From Fibrella aquatilis (GTDB taxonomy: Bacteria; Bacteroidota; Bacteroidia; Cytophagales; Spirosomataceae), in the NCBI RefSeq assembly GCF_017353255.1, contig NZ_JAFMYU010000017.1, positions 62,001-126,000 of the forward strand: a stretch of 64,000 nucleotides of DNA, written 5' to 3'. Every line of letters begins with the position of its first letter. Position 1 is the first letter of the stretch. Below the pieces are notes generated by a model. It did not search any database, was not told the DNA's origin, and was given only the letters and a program-made list of their open reading frames with translations. Below are positions 9,396 to 17,974 of the stretch, piece by piece. A program made the position numbers and the translations under genes.

Positions 9396-10889
9396 GTGAC
9401 ACATCCCACCGATCATATCCGCCTGCTGTTTGGGCTGAAACTTCGTCAACTCCGCCTTGAAAAAGGCCTTTCCGTGAGTGAACTGGCCGGGCGGTCGGGT
9501 ATGGCGATTTCGTATATTTCCGAGATCGAGAAAGGCCGCAAATACCCCAAGGCCGACAAGATTTCGGGTCTGGCCAACGCCCTCAACGTAGACTATGACA
9601 CGCTGGTGTCCTTGAAAGTCAACAAGAAACTGGCCCCCATTGCCGACCTACTCCGCTCGAAATTCCTGACCGAAATACCCCTCGAACTGTTCGGCATTGA
9701 CCCGTCGGACCTGATTGAATTGCTGGCCGAAGCGCCCGACAAAGTAAGCGCCATGATCCGCACGTTTATGGACATTGCGCTGAGCTATAACATGAGCGTG
9801 GAGCGGCTCTACCTGGCCATGCTGCGGTCGTATCAGGAAATCAACGACAACCACTTCGAGGCCATCGAGGCCGACGCGGCGCAGTTTCTGGACGAGTTTG
9901 CCCCCGCCAATCAGCGGGTAGACATGGGGCTGCTGACCAACCTGCTCAAGACGCGCTACGACGTGTCGCTGGTGGTCTTCAACCCCATGCAACAGACCGA
10001 CCTGGCGCAACTGCGGTCGGTTTATAAGCCTGAATCGCGCACGCTGCATCTGAACTCGGAATTGTCGGAAGCCCAAAAAACGTACATTCTGGCCCGTGAG
10101 GCTGGTTTTCATTACCTTGGCCTGAAAAACCGCCCCTACACCTACGCTTACGTCGAAGCCGATTCGTTTGAGCAGATTCTGAACAACTACAAGGCCTCTT
10201 ATTTTGCCGGGGCCGTGCTTATCCGCCGCGACGAACTGGTAAACCGACTCACCGACCTGTTTGCTCACGACACCTGGAGCAATGAGGCGTTTCTGGATTT
10301 GATCAGCCATTTCGGTGCCACGCCCGAACGGTTTTTCTACCGCCTCAGCAACGTGCTGCCCCGCGATTTCGGCATCGACCAGCTCTTTTTTTACCGCATC
10401 AACAACACCCCCGGACAAACCACCTTTTCGCTCACCAAAGAGATGCATCTCTCGCGGCAGCAAGGTCCGCGCGGCATGGTCGATGAGCACTTTTGCCGTC
10501 GGTGGGTGGCGCTGACCATCTTGCAGGAGTTGGGCTTTCGGCAGGTACACAGCGACTTTGGCGGTTCGCTTTGCCAGGCGCAGCGCTCCACCTACGCCGA
10601 CACCGGCAATGAGTTTCTAATTATCTCGGTAGCCCACCCCCACCGGTCGGACAAGGCCAGCCACGCGGGGCAAAACATGAGCGTGTCGATGTGTTTTGCG
10701 GTGAACGATACGCTGCGGGCCAAGATGCGTTTTCTGAATAACCCCGACGCCGGTATTCCGAGCCGGACGGTGAACGAGGCCTGCGAACGCTGCGGCATTT
10801 TCGACTGCCGCGAACGAATAGCCCCCCCGACCATCTTGCAGAAAAAACGCCAGATCGACAGCATGAAAGAAGCCGTTAATCGCTTATGA
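9396..10889 (+). CDS. XRE-family regulator with ScfR-like C-terminal domain
   Basis: A 497-residue regulator starting at GTG. An N-terminal helix-turn-helix (about residues 8-65, with the MAISYISEIEKGRKYP recognition region) is followed by a long segment like the ImmA/IrrE domain of RamB/ScfR proteins, although no HExxH is present (AREAGFHYL occupies that place). The C-terminus has Cys463-x2-Cys466-x4-Cys471 in a CGIFDCRER setting, matching the cysteine-containing DUF2083 domain of short-chain fatty-acyl regulators. It probably senses an acyl-CoA or metabolite and controls central carbon genes; that is known of relatives, not shown here. It overlaps the GNAT gene by four bases (ATGA), so the two are translationally coupled. 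Confidence 0.8.
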   Translation: MTHPTDHIRLLFGLKLRQLRLEKGLSVSELAGRSGMAISYISEIEKGRKYPKADKISGLANALNVDYDTLVSLKVNKKLAPIADLLRSKFLTEIPLELFGIDPSDLIELLAEAPDKVSAMIRTFMDIALSYNMSVERLYLAMLRSYQEINDNHFEAIEADAAQFLDEFAPANQRVDMGLLTNLLKTRYDVSLVVFNPMQQTDLAQLRSVYKPESRTLHLNSELSEAQKTYILAREAGFHYLGLKNRPYTYAYVEADSFEQILNNYKASYFAGAVLIRRDELVNRLTDLFAHDTWSNEAFLDLISHFGATPERFFYRLSNVLPRDFGIDQLFFYRINNTPGQTTFSLTKEMHLSRQQGPRGMVDEHFCRRWVALTILQELGFRQVHSDFGGSLCQAQRSTYADTGNEFLIISVAHPHRSDKASHAGQNMSVSMCFAVNDTLRAKMRFLNNPDAGIPSRTVNEACERCGIFDCRERIAPPTILQKKRQIDSMKEAVNRL

Positions 10890-11410
10890 CTGACCTCTCT
10901 ACCCTCACCCTCGACTCGGAACGGCTCCGGCTGCTGCCTATTTCTGAAGCCTATACCGACGTTATCTTCCGGGAATTTACACCCGACGTAGCCACCTATA
11001 TGTACCCCCGCCCCGCCGAACAACGCGCTGATACCGAAGCGTTTGTGCAGTCGGCTATGCAGGAGAACCGGGAGGGTAGCAGCCTGAACATGGTGATTAC
11101 CCTGCGCGAAACGAGCGAGTTTCTGGGTTGTGTGGGCCTGCATCGCCTAGCCGACCCGCGGCCCGAATTTGGCATCTGGGTGAAAGGGTCGGCGCACATG
11201 CACGGCTACGGGCGCGAGGCCATCCGCACCCTGAAACGCTGGGCCGACGAGCACCTGCCCTACGAATACCTCATCTACCCCGTCGATTCGCGCAACCTGT
11301 CGAGCCGCAAAATCCCCGAATCGTTGGGGGCAGCCATCATCAGTCAGTACGACGGCACCGGCGGCATGGGGCAGGAACTGACGCTGATTAAGTACCGGAT
11401 TGAACGATAA
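10886..11410 (+). CDS. GNAT family N-acetyltransferase (RimJ/RimL type)
   Basis: A 174-residue acetyltransferase. The acetyl-CoA pyrophosphate loop is the MHGYGREAI segment near residues 108-116, in the position of the usual Q/R-x-x-G-x-G/A. The early SERLRLLPI strand and the ESLGA helix near the end are typical of the RimJ/RimL-like group that acetylates protein N-termini or small amines. Its start overlaps the regulator's stop (ATGA), implying joint expression; a modification partner role for the regulator is possible but unproven. A stop-to-start hairpin follows it. Confidence 0.85.
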   Translation: MTDLSTLTLDSERLRLLPISEAYTDVIFREFTPDVATYMYPRPAEQRADTEAFVQSAMQENREGSSLNMVITLRETSEFLGCVGLHRLADPRPEFGIWVKGSAHMHGYGREAIRTLKRWADEHLPYEYLIYPVDSRNLSSRKIPESLGAAIISQYDGTGGMGQELTLIKYRIER

Positions 11411-11415
11411 GTAGT

Positions 11416-11492
11416 GGATGTTGGCTGTTAGACGTTGGATACTGGACGCTATACCACTCTATCCAGCGTCCAACGTCTAACAGCCAACATCC
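11416..11492. repeat. Stop-to-start intergenic inverted repeat B (24 bp perfect)
   Basis: Arms at 11416-11439 and 11469-11492 match perfectly, and a small inner CTGGA/TCCAG stem sits in the loop. The element begins five bases after the GNAT stop and ends seven bases before the next ATG. The arm is built from GGATGTTGG/GACGTTGGA words, with 10 G and 2 C in the 5' arm. Confidence 0.9.
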
Positions 11493-11499
11493 CCCTTTC

Positions 11500-12189
11500 A
11501 TGACCTTCGCCGACCGCGCCACTGCCTACTACCTGAGTCTGCACAAACCTGTTGGCCTGCCCGCGGACGTATCGGCTATGAACCCTTATGCTGACCCCAC
11601 AGTGCAGGATCTGGTGGCGCAGTTTTATACGAAATTCTACAACGACAACACCCCCCGCGTGTACATCCTGGGCATCAATCCCGGGCGGTTTGGGGCGGGC
11701 GTGACGGGGCTTTCATTTACCACGCCGCAAAACCTGGCCCGTTACTGCGGTATTCCCAACAGCCTGCCCCCCACGCCTGAACTGTCGAGCCGGTTTGTGT
11801 ACCGGGTTATTGAGGCTTTCGGGGGCGTAGAAGCCTTCTATGGCCGTTTTTTCCTGTCGTCGCTTTACCCGCTGGCGTTGGTGAAGGGGGGCAAGAACTA
11901 CAATTTTTACGACGACAAAGTCACGACCAAACAGCTTTGGCCAGTGATGATTGAGGGGCTGCGTGAACAAATCAGCTTCGGCTGCGACCGGCGCACGGTG
12001 ATTTGCTTTGGCCGAAAAAACGAGGGCTTCCTGCAAAAACTAAACGACGAAACCGGCTTTTTCGGACGCATCGTTTCGCTGGATCATCCGCGCTATATCC
12101 TGCAATACAAATCGAAATTCATCGACCAATATGTTGATACATACTTACAGGTGCTGAGCGATGCCCTGCCCGATCTGGACCGGATCTAG
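11500..12189 (+). CDS. SMUG2-type uracil-DNA glycosylase family protein
   Basis: A 229-residue protein with the uracil-DNA glycosylase superfamily motifs GINPG (58-62, followed by RFGAGVTG) and LDHPRY (194-199), the latter in the place of the substrate-binding histidine motif (His196). This pair and the length match the SMUG2/DUF4918 branch known from Bacteroidota, which removes uracil and hydroxymethyluracil from DNA. It acts on DNA in the cytoplasm as the first step of base excision repair. Asn60 in GINPG corresponds to the catalytic position in SMUG-type enzymes. The ATG follows the hairpin by seven bases and has no visible Shine-Dalgarno. Confidence 0.8.
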   Translation: MTFADRATAYYLSLHKPVGLPADVSAMNPYADPTVQDLVAQFYTKFYNDNTPRVYILGINPGRFGAGVTGLSFTTPQNLARYCGIPNSLPPTPELSSRFVYRVIEAFGGVEAFYGRFFLSSLYPLALVKGGKNYNFYDDKVTTKQLWPVMIEGLREQISFGCDRRTVICFGRKNEGFLQKLNDETGFFGRIVSLDHPRYILQYKSKFIDQYVDTYLQVLSDALPDLDRI

Positions 12190-12248
12190 CCTACCCCAAC
12201 TCGCCAGTTAGTCAGGTATGTATTCCGGTCCGGCTGCTTTTGTCGGCA

Positions 12249-13544
12249 ATGAAAAAGCTACTTCTATTCCTGCTCTGGCTGCCCACCGCCACCCTGCTGG
12301 CCCAACCCGCCGAACGCCTCTACAAAGTGGTCGTCGCCCCCGACCATACCGACTGGACCTACCGCCCCGGTGAGCCGGTGAAGTTCACCATCACGGTCCT
12401 CCACGACGGCAACCCCGTGAAGGGTGCTACCGTCCGGTATGAGATCGGTCCTGAAAAAATGGACCCTACCAAAAAAGAAACTGTTACCCTCACCAACGGC
12501 ACCCTCACCGTGGATGGCGGTACGCTGGCGTCGCCCGGATTTTTGCGGTGCGTAGCCACGACCACTATCGACGGTAAAGACTACCGAAACCTCGGCACGG
12601 CGGGTATCGACCCCCAGACCATTGCGCCCACCGTTGACAACCCCGCCGACTTCGACACCTTCTGGGCCGCCGCCAAAGCTGATCTGGCCAAAATTCCGGT
12701 CGATGCGCAGATGACCCTCCTACCCGAGCGTTGCACGGCCACGGTAAACGTCTATCACGTAAACCTGCAAAACTGGGGCACGGCCAGCGCCAATTCGCGG
12801 CTATACGGTATCCTTTGCATACCAAAAGGCGAGGGCAAATTTCCGGCATTGTTGCAGGTGCCGGGGGCGGGTATCAGGCCGTATCAGGGCGACCTAAGCA
12901 ATGCCGAAAAAGGCCTCATCACGCTGCAAATCGGCATTCACGGCATCCCCGTCAACCTGGACCCGTCGGTCTATACGTCGCTCTCGAACGGAGCCTTACA
13001 GAATTACCAGGCCTTTAACCTCGACGACCGCGACCGGTATTACTACAAACGGGTGTATCTGGGTTGCGTTCGGGCGGTAGATTTCCTGACCAGCCTACCC
13101 CAGTGCAACGCCGACCGCATAGCCGTCACGGGTGGGTCGCAGGGTGGGGCGCTGAGCATCGTTACGGCAGGGCTGGATGCCCGCGTGAAATGGTTGGGGG
13201 CCTATTACCCGGCTCTTTCCGACGTGACGGGCTACCTGCACGGGCGCGCTGGCGGATGGCCCCATTTATTTACGGGCCAGAACGCCAACTGGACCAACAA
13301 AGCTGACAAAGTGAAAACAGCGGGTTATTATGACGTGGTGAACTTTGCGCGACGGGTGCGGGTGCCGGGTCGGTACACGTGGGGCTTCAACGACGAAACC
13401 TGCCCGCCCACGTCGATGTATGCAGCTTATAACGGCATCAGCGCTCCTAAAACACTCGAACTCTTCCGCGATCAGGGCCACTGGACCTACCCCGAACAAA
13501 GTGAACGGATGAACGCCTGGTTGCTGGAACAGCTCAAAAAATAA
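12249..13544 (+). CDS. Secreted acetyl xylan esterase / cephalosporin-C deacetylase family (CE7)
   Basis: A 431-residue exported hydrolase. The ATG at 12249 is preferred over the TTG nine bases upstream because it gives a clean signal peptide (MKKLLLFLLWLPTATLLA, cleavage before QPAE). An Ig-like beta domain of ~90 residues precedes the alpha/beta-hydrolase. Catalytic residues are visible: Ser297 in GGSQGG, Asp382 in FNDETC and His411 in GHWTY, as in CE7 esterases. The expected reaction is removal of acetyl groups from xylan-derived sugars in the periplasm or outside. The neighbours are not xylan genes, so the exact substrate is uncertain. Confidence 0.85.
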   Translation: MKKLLLFLLWLPTATLLAQPAERLYKVVVAPDHTDWTYRPGEPVKFTITVLHDGNPVKGATVRYEIGPEKMDPTKKETVTLTNGTLTVDGGTLASPGFLRCVATTTIDGKDYRNLGTAGIDPQTIAPTVDNPADFDTFWAAAKADLAKIPVDAQMTLLPERCTATVNVYHVNLQNWGTASANSRLYGILCIPKGEGKFPALLQVPGAGIRPYQGDLSNAEKGLITLQIGIHGIPVNLDPSVYTSLSNGALQNYQAFNLDDRDRYYYKRVYLGCVRAVDFLTSLPQCNADRIAVTGGSQGGALSIVTAGLDARVKWLGAYYPALSDVTGYLHGRAGGWPHLFTGQNANWTNKADKVKTAGYYDVVNFARRVRVPGRYTWGFNDETCPPTSMYAAYNGISAPKTLELFRDQGHWTYPEQSERMNAWLLEQLKK

Positions 13545-13564
13545 ACCGCCGACCCCTTGACGAT

Positions 13565-14149
13565 ATGGCCGTTGAACTCGACTTCTTTTATTCGCCTGAA
13601 CGAAACGCATGGCGGCAGTGGCTGGCCGACAATCACGATTCGGCCCCGGGTATCTGGTTTGTGTTTTACAAAAAGAAGACTAACACCCCCACCCTCACCT
13701 ATGGCGAAGCCGTAGAAGAAGCCCTCTGCTTCGGCTGGGTAGACAGCCTTCCCCGAAAAATGGACGACGAACGGCACGCGCTGAAATTTTCGCCCCGCAA
13801 GCTCAAAAGCGTGTGGTCGAAGCCCAACAAAGAGCGCGTGGAACGACTATTGGCCGACGGCCTGATGACACCCGTTGGCCTGGCCAAAATTGAGCAGGCC
13901 AAACAAGACGGCTCCTGGGATGCCCTCAACGACAGCGACAACCTGCTTATCCCCGCTGAACTTGAAAATGCCCTAGCCAACAACCCACTGGCGTTCAGTA
14001 ACTTTCACAAATTTTCGCCCGGTTCGCGCAAGATCATTCTTAGCTGGCTCAACGCAGCCAAACGTCCCGAAACACGGGCGGCGCGGGTGGCCGAAACCGT
14101 TCGACTGGCGGAACTGGGCAAACGGGCAAATTTTCCTGCCGACAGGTGA
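13565..14149 (+). CDS. YdeI/OmpD-associated family protein
   Basis: A 194-residue cytoplasmic protein with the features of the YdeI/OmpD-associated family: an N-terminal block containing GIWFVFYKK and the GEAVEEALCFGWVDS segment, then SVWSKPNKERVERL, and a C-terminal FHKFSPGSRKIILSWLNAAKRPET helix pair followed by Arg/Ala-rich residues. Family members are linked to peptide or bacteriocin tolerance and have a YjbR/DUF1801-like fold, but their biochemistry is unclear. It begins 20 bases after the esterase stop. A T-tailed hairpin 55 bases beyond its stop can end transcription. Confidence 0.8.
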   Translation: MAVELDFFYSPERNAWRQWLADNHDSAPGIWFVFYKKKTNTPTLTYGEAVEEALCFGWVDSLPRKMDDERHALKFSPRKLKSVWSKPNKERVERLLADGLMTPVGLAKIEQAKQDGSWDALNDSDNLLIPAELENALANNPLAFSNFHKFSPGSRKIILSWLNAAKRPETRAARVAETVRLAELGKRANFPADR

Positions 14150-14178
14150 GGTGAACCTTTACGTCCCACTTTTTCTTT

Positions 14179-14186
14179 TACCTTTG
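14179..14186 (+). promoter_or_regulatory. Candidate -7 box TACCTTTG ahead of the TSUP gene
   Basis: An exact TAnnTTTG match. No TTG is present at the -33 position. A T-tailed hairpin starts 25 bases after the first base of the box and the TSUP ATG follows. The same order occurs before the sulfite reductase gene and before the proline-rich protein gene. Confidence 0.5.
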
Positions 14187-14203
14187 CGCACATCACGCCC
14201 CAA

Positions 14204-14231
14204 AAAACGCCACAGCCATTGTGGCGTTTTT
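14204..14231 (+). terminator. Terminator or leader attenuator before the TSUP gene
   Basis: An 11-bp perfect stem (14204-14214 with 14220-14230, AAAACGCCACA) with a five-base loop. A-rich and T-rich ends make it bidirectional in principle. It can terminate the upstream genes, but it also lies between a -7 box and the TSUP start, so it could act as an attenuator. Confidence 0.75.
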
Positions 14232-14273
14232 CATAAGAGCAATACTCTATTAAGTCGATATACATAATACATT

Positions 14274-15341
14274 ATGCAATCAGACTCGGTTACCCTACCT
14301 GACTCCCCTACGGGAACGCCCCCAACGCCAACCGTACCATTCGACCTGAACGGCTTTACGGTGACGGTGCAGGGCAACAACGCCGACCGGCAGGCCAGGG
14401 CTATCAAGGCGGCTTTTCCTGAAGCTCAGGTTCGTACCGACCTCGACCCGCCGCTCTGGCGCAAACGTACCCGTAAAGAGATTGCTATCTACGTTACCGC
14501 TGCCCTGTCGCTGATGGTGGTTGGGCATTTATTGTTCAGCTATTTTACGCTGGATCGGCTCACGCTGCTGGCCACGTCGGTGCGGGTGGAACCGGAGTTC
14601 TTTTATTTCCTGCTGGCCGGTTTCGTGGCGCAGATGATCGACGGTGCCCTGGGCATGGCCTATGGCGTTACGGCCACCACGTTTCTGATGAGCGTGGGTA
14701 TCAGCCCGTTACACGCCACGGCAAGCGTACACAGCTCCGAGATTTTCACGTCGGGGGTGTCGGGCTACATGCATTTGAAGTTCGGTAACATCAACAGCAA
14801 GTTGTTCAAGGCGGTGCTCATTCCGGGTGTCATCGGCGCGGCGCTGGGGGCGTGGCTCATTTCGGAGTTAAGTGCGTTTGAGCAATATGCGAAGATGTTG
14901 CAACCCGTCATTTCGGTCTACACGGCGTTTTTGGGCATCCTGATTATTCGGAAGGCGTTGAAAAAAAGGATCGCTAAAAAGCCGGTCAAAAACATTGGCC
15001 TGCTGGCCTGGACGGGCGGTTTTCTCGACTCCATTGGGGGTGGCGGCTGGGGGCCTATTGTCAACTCCACACTCATTGCCAGCGGCAGGCACCCGCGCTA
15101 CACCATCGGGTCGGTCAACCTGGCCGAGTTCTTTGTCTCATTTGCCTCGTCGGTGGTATTCGCGCTCTATGTGGGTCTGGGCAACTACGGCCTGGTGATC
15201 CTGGGGCTGGTTTTGGGTGGTAGCATTGCCGCCCCTATTGCCGCCCACCTGGCCCAGCGGTTGCCCGTGAAAACCATGATGGTACTCGTCGGCATCGTTG
15301 TCATCATCGTAAGTTTACGGAAGATTATTTTATTCTTTTAA
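14274..15341 (+). CDS. Sulfite exporter TauE/SafE family permease (TSUP)
   Basis: A 355-residue inner-membrane protein. About 70 cytoplasmic residues precede eight predicted helices in two halves, each with a glycine-rich signature: QMIDGALGMAYGVT with HATASVHSSE, and LDSIGGGGWGP with YTIGSVNLAEF. These match the TSUP family, whose members carry sulfite, sulfate or organosulfonates. Position at the head of the MetZ-CysH-CysD-CysN run supports a sulfur-anion role. Its leader has an ACTCTAT motif also seen upstream of the sulfite reductase gene. Direction and substrate are not determinable from sequence. Confidence 0.85.
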   Translation: MQSDSVTLPDSPTGTPPTPTVPFDLNGFTVTVQGNNADRQARAIKAAFPEAQVRTDLDPPLWRKRTRKEIAIYVTAALSLMVVGHLLFSYFTLDRLTLLATSVRVEPEFFYFLLAGFVAQMIDGALGMAYGVTATTFLMSVGISPLHATASVHSSEIFTSGVSGYMHLKFGNINSKLFKAVLIPGVIGAALGAWLISELSAFEQYAKMLQPVISVYTAFLGILIIRKALKKRIAKKPVKNIGLLAWTGGFLDSIGGGGWGPIVNSTLIASGRHPRYTIGSVNLAEFFVSFASSVVFALYVGLGNYGLVILGLVLGGSIAAPIAAHLAQRLPVKTMMVLVGIVVIIVSLRKIILFF

Positions 15342-15352
15342 GAGTTAAGAAG

Positions 15353-15426
15353 TGAGAAACAAGAAACAAGATTTGTGCTGCTGATCTCGTTGAGTCATGC
15401 TCAATTATCTTGTTTCTTGCTTCTCA
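15353..15426. repeat. Stop-to-start intergenic inverted repeat C (19 of 20 bp)
   Basis: Arms at 15353-15372 and 15407-15426 match at 19 of 20 positions and use the word AAACAAG. It starts 11 bases after the TSUP stop. Further copies of the word CTTGCTTCTC lie between the 3' arm and the MetZ start at 15443. Confidence 0.8.
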
Positions 15427-15442
15427 TCTCTTGCTTCTCCCT

Positions 15443-16633
15443 ATGAAAAAACAGACCAAAGCCATCCGTACCCAAACCGGGCAGACGCAGTATCGCGAAC
15501 ATTCAACGCCGTTGTTTCTGACGTCGAGCTTCACGTTCGAGAGCGCCGAGCAGGGTAAAGAACTGTTTGAAGAAACCCTTGAGGGCAATATCTACAGCCG
15601 CTTTTCCAACCCCAACGTCACCGAGTTTGTCGACAAGGTGTGTATGCTGGAGGGGGCCGAAGAAGGCATTGCCACGGCTACGGGCATGGCGGCGGTGTTT
15701 GCCAGTATGGCCGGGCTGCTGAAATCGGGCGACCATATCGTGGCCTGTCGGGCGTTGTTTGGGTCGGCGCACCAGATTATCACGCAAATTCTGGCCAAGT
15801 GGGACATCACGCATACCTACCTCGATGCCACCGCCACCGAGGCCGAATGGGACGCCGCCATCCAGCCTAATACGCGTATGGTCTACCTCGAAACCCCCTC
15901 GAACCCCGGTCTGGAACTGGTCGATCTGGCCATGCTGGGGCGGTTGAAGGCCAAGCACGGCTTCATCCTGAACGTCGACAACTGCTTTGCCACACCCCTG
16001 CTACAAACCCCGCTGGATTTTGGCGCGGACCTGTCGGTGCATTCGGCCACCAAGTTCATGGACGGGCAGGGCCGCGTGTTGGGCGGTATTGTGGTAGGCA
16101 GTGCCGAACTGATTGCCCCGATCCGGTTTTTTGCCCGCCACACGGGTCCGTCACTGTCGCCGTTCAACGCCTGGACCTTGTCGAAGAGCCTGGAAACGTT
16201 GGACCTACGCATGGAGCGGCACTGCAAAAACGCCCTTGCCCTGGCCGAAAGCCTGGAACAGCACCCCGACGTGGCTACGGTGAAATACCCGTTCCTACCG
16301 TCGCACCCGCAGTATGAACTGGCCAAACGCCAGATGAGCGCAGGCGGGGCCATCGTAACCATTGAGCTGGAAGGCGGTTTCGAGCGGGTACAGGCGTTTA
16401 TGGAAGCCCTGGAAATTCCGACGCTCTCGTCTAACCTCGGCGATTCCCGCACCATCGTGACCAACCCCAACACCACGACCCACGCAAAGCTGAAACCCGA
16501 CGAGAAAAAGGCACTCGGCATCACCCCCGGCCTCATCCGCATTTCGGTCGGCCTGGAACACATCGACGACTTGATTGCCGATTTCGCCCAGGCGCTGACG
16601 GTGAGTGCGGAGGTGATGAAGGAAAGAGTGTAA
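15443..16633 (+). CDS. metZ: O-succinylhomoserine sulfhydrylase-type PLP enzyme
   Basis: A 396-residue Cys/Met-metabolism PLP enzyme. Lys204 in SATKFMDGQGRVLGG is the PLP-binding lysine, and the DGQGRVLGG continuation is typical of MetZ rather than of cystathionine gamma-synthase. The conserved ETPSNP and SLGDSRT-like (NLGDSRT) segments are present. It should join sulfide to an activated homoserine to give homocysteine, so it uses the product of the sulfate-assimilation genes around it. The ATG at 15443 is chosen because the upstream TTG at 15410 would translate the 3' arm of the inverted repeat. The enzyme class is certain; acceptor preference (succinyl or acetyl) is inferred. Confidence 0.88.
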   Translation: MKKQTKAIRTQTGQTQYREHSTPLFLTSSFTFESAEQGKELFEETLEGNIYSRFSNPNVTEFVDKVCMLEGAEEGIATATGMAAVFASMAGLLKSGDHIVACRALFGSAHQIITQILAKWDITHTYLDATATEAEWDAAIQPNTRMVYLETPSNPGLELVDLAMLGRLKAKHGFILNVDNCFATPLLQTPLDFGADLSVHSATKFMDGQGRVLGGIVVGSAELIAPIRFFARHTGPSLSPFNAWTLSKSLETLDLRMERHCKNALALAESLEQHPDVATVKYPFLPSHPQYELAKRQMSAGGAIVTIELEGGFERVQAFMEALEIPTLSSNLGDSRTIVTNPNTTTHAKLKPDEKKALGITPGLIRISVGLEHIDDLIADFAQALTVSAEVMKERV

Positions 16634-16651
16634 GTTTTAGTGTTTGGCTAT

Positions 16652-16756
16652 GCGCTCTAGGCCCTTCGACAAGCTCAGGGTGACAGCAAATAGAAAATCA
16701 CCCTAAGTTGACTCAAGGTGGTTGTCACCCTGAGCTTGTCGAAGGGCCTAGAGCGC
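16652..16756. repeat. Intergenic inverted repeat D with CTTCGACAAGCTCAG motif (34 bp perfect)
   Basis: Arms at 16652-16685 and 16723-16756 match perfectly; extension outward by six bases adds two mismatches. The 37-base loop holds a weaker second hairpin (CACC...GGTG). The arm contains CCCTTCGACAAGCTCAGGG, which I remember as a dispersed repeat in many bacterial genomes; that recollection was not checked. Unlike its neighbours its 5' arm is not G-rich. Confidence 0.9.
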
Positions 16757-16804
16757 GTAGCTATCTACATTCGATATACCAATCTCAAACTAATCCCCTC
16801 CCCC

Positions 16805-17893
16805 GTGCGCTTTTATTCCCTTGCTCTCCTTTTCTTCACCCAATTAGCCGTGGCGCAACCGGCGCAGAAACCGCTGCGAGTGGCTATTGCGGGGCTGTCA
16901 CACGCGCACGTGCATGAGATTCTGAACCGGCTGAAACGGCCCGGTCTGGAGTTGGTGGGTATATACGAAACCGACCGCAACCGCGCCGCTACGCTGTCGA
17001 AACAGTATGGCTTCGATATGGCGCTGGTTTCGCCTGATCTGAAGGCGATGCTGGAGAAAACCAAGCCCGAAGCGGTACTGGATTTCGGGCCGATCAACAC
17101 CCACGTTACTACGGTGAAGGTGGCCGCACCAATGGGCATCAACATCATGGTAGAAAAACCACTGGCCACCAAATACACCGACGCGGTAGATATGGCGACC
17201 CTGGCCCGCAAGCACAAGGTGCAGTTATTGACCAACTACGAAACAACCTGGTACGGCAGCAACCACCACGCCTATGCCGTAGCGCATACTGACAAAGCCA
17301 TCGGCGAGATTCGTAAGATTGTGGTGCATGACGGCCACGAGGGCCCGAAAGAGATTGGCTGCAACCCCGAATTTCTGGCCTGGCTCACCGACCCCGTCGG
17401 CAACGGCGCGGGTGCCCTGTTCGACTTCGGCTGCTACGGGGCTAACCTGTCTACGTGGCTCATGCAGGGCCAAAAGCCCCTCTCGGTGGAGGCCGTAACC
17501 AAACAAATCAAGCCCGACATCTATCCGAAAGTAGACGATGACGCCACGATTTTGCTGAACTACCCCAAAGCGCAGGCTATCATTCAGGCGTCGTGGAACT
17601 GGCCTTTTTCGCGCAAAGACATGGAAGTGTATGGCCAAACCGGCTACGTCAACACCATCGATGGCACGCGGATGCGCATTCGGCTGAAAGGTGAAAAAAT
17701 CGAAAAAGCGGTCGAAGTGCCTCAGACAGAAGCCCCCGCCACCGATCCCTTTACGTACCTGAGCAAGCTCCTTCGTAACGAGATCAAACCCGACGCGCTG
17801 ACCTCGCTGGAAAATAACCTGATTGTTGTTCAAATTTTAGACGCCGCCCGCGAGTCTGCGAAGACGGGGAAGAAAATAGTACTTAAAGAGTGA
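16805..17893 (+). CDS. Exported Gfo/Idh/MocA family oxidoreductase
   Basis: A 362-residue protein. The GTG at 16805 is chosen: it gives a signal peptide (VRFYSLALLFFTQLAVA, cleavage before QPAQ), whereas a start at 16718 would lie inside repeat D. The NAD(P)-binding motif AIAGLSHAHVHE follows at once, and the family's EKP motif is present (MVEKPLATKY). A C-terminal alpha/beta domain completes the usual length. Bacteroidota export many such sugar dehydrogenase-like proteins; the substrate is unknown. Its position between MetZ and CysH gives no clear functional link. Confidence 0.8.
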   Translation: MRFYSLALLFFTQLAVAQPAQKPLRVAIAGLSHAHVHEILNRLKRPGLELVGIYETDRNRAATLSKQYGFDMALVSPDLKAMLEKTKPEAVLDFGPINTHVTTVKVAAPMGINIMVEKPLATKYTDAVDMATLARKHKVQLLTNYETTWYGSNHHAYAVAHTDKAIGEIRKIVVHDGHEGPKEIGCNPEFLAWLTDPVGNGAGALFDFGCYGANLSTWLMQGQKPLSVEAVTKQIKPDIYPKVDDDATILLNYPKAQAIIQASWNWPFSRKDMEVYGQTGYVNTIDGTRMRIRLKGEKIEKAVEVPQTEAPATDPFTYLSKLLRNEIKPDALTSLENNLIVVQILDAARESAKTGKKIVLKE

Positions 17894-17963
17894 AAGAGCG
17901 AATGAGTGGTGCTCACGCGAGAGCAACCACTGGCGTCAGCAATTTTCACTCATTCGCTCTTTC
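17892..17963. repeat. Stop-to-start intergenic inverted repeat E (17 bp perfect)
   Basis: Arms at 17892-17908 and 17947-17963 match perfectly, and the 5' arm starts inside the TGA stop of the preceding gene. An inner hairpin (GTGGTGCTC with GAGCAACCAC) forms in the loop, which also contains GGCGTCAGC. The 3' arm ends 11 bases before the CysH ATG. The 5' arm is 7 G to 1 C and is shared with repeat F. Confidence 0.85.
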
Positions 17964-17974
17964 GCTCATTCGCT

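Noticed and set aside
9648-10550. 300-residue open frame on the minus strand
   Set aside because: It is opposite the XRE regulator, whose domains are clear, and has no recognisable motif or start signal; GC-rich antisense shadow.
9396-10889. ImmA/IrrE metallopeptidase activity in the XRE regulator
   Set aside because: No HExxH motif; the corresponding segment reads AREAGFHYL.
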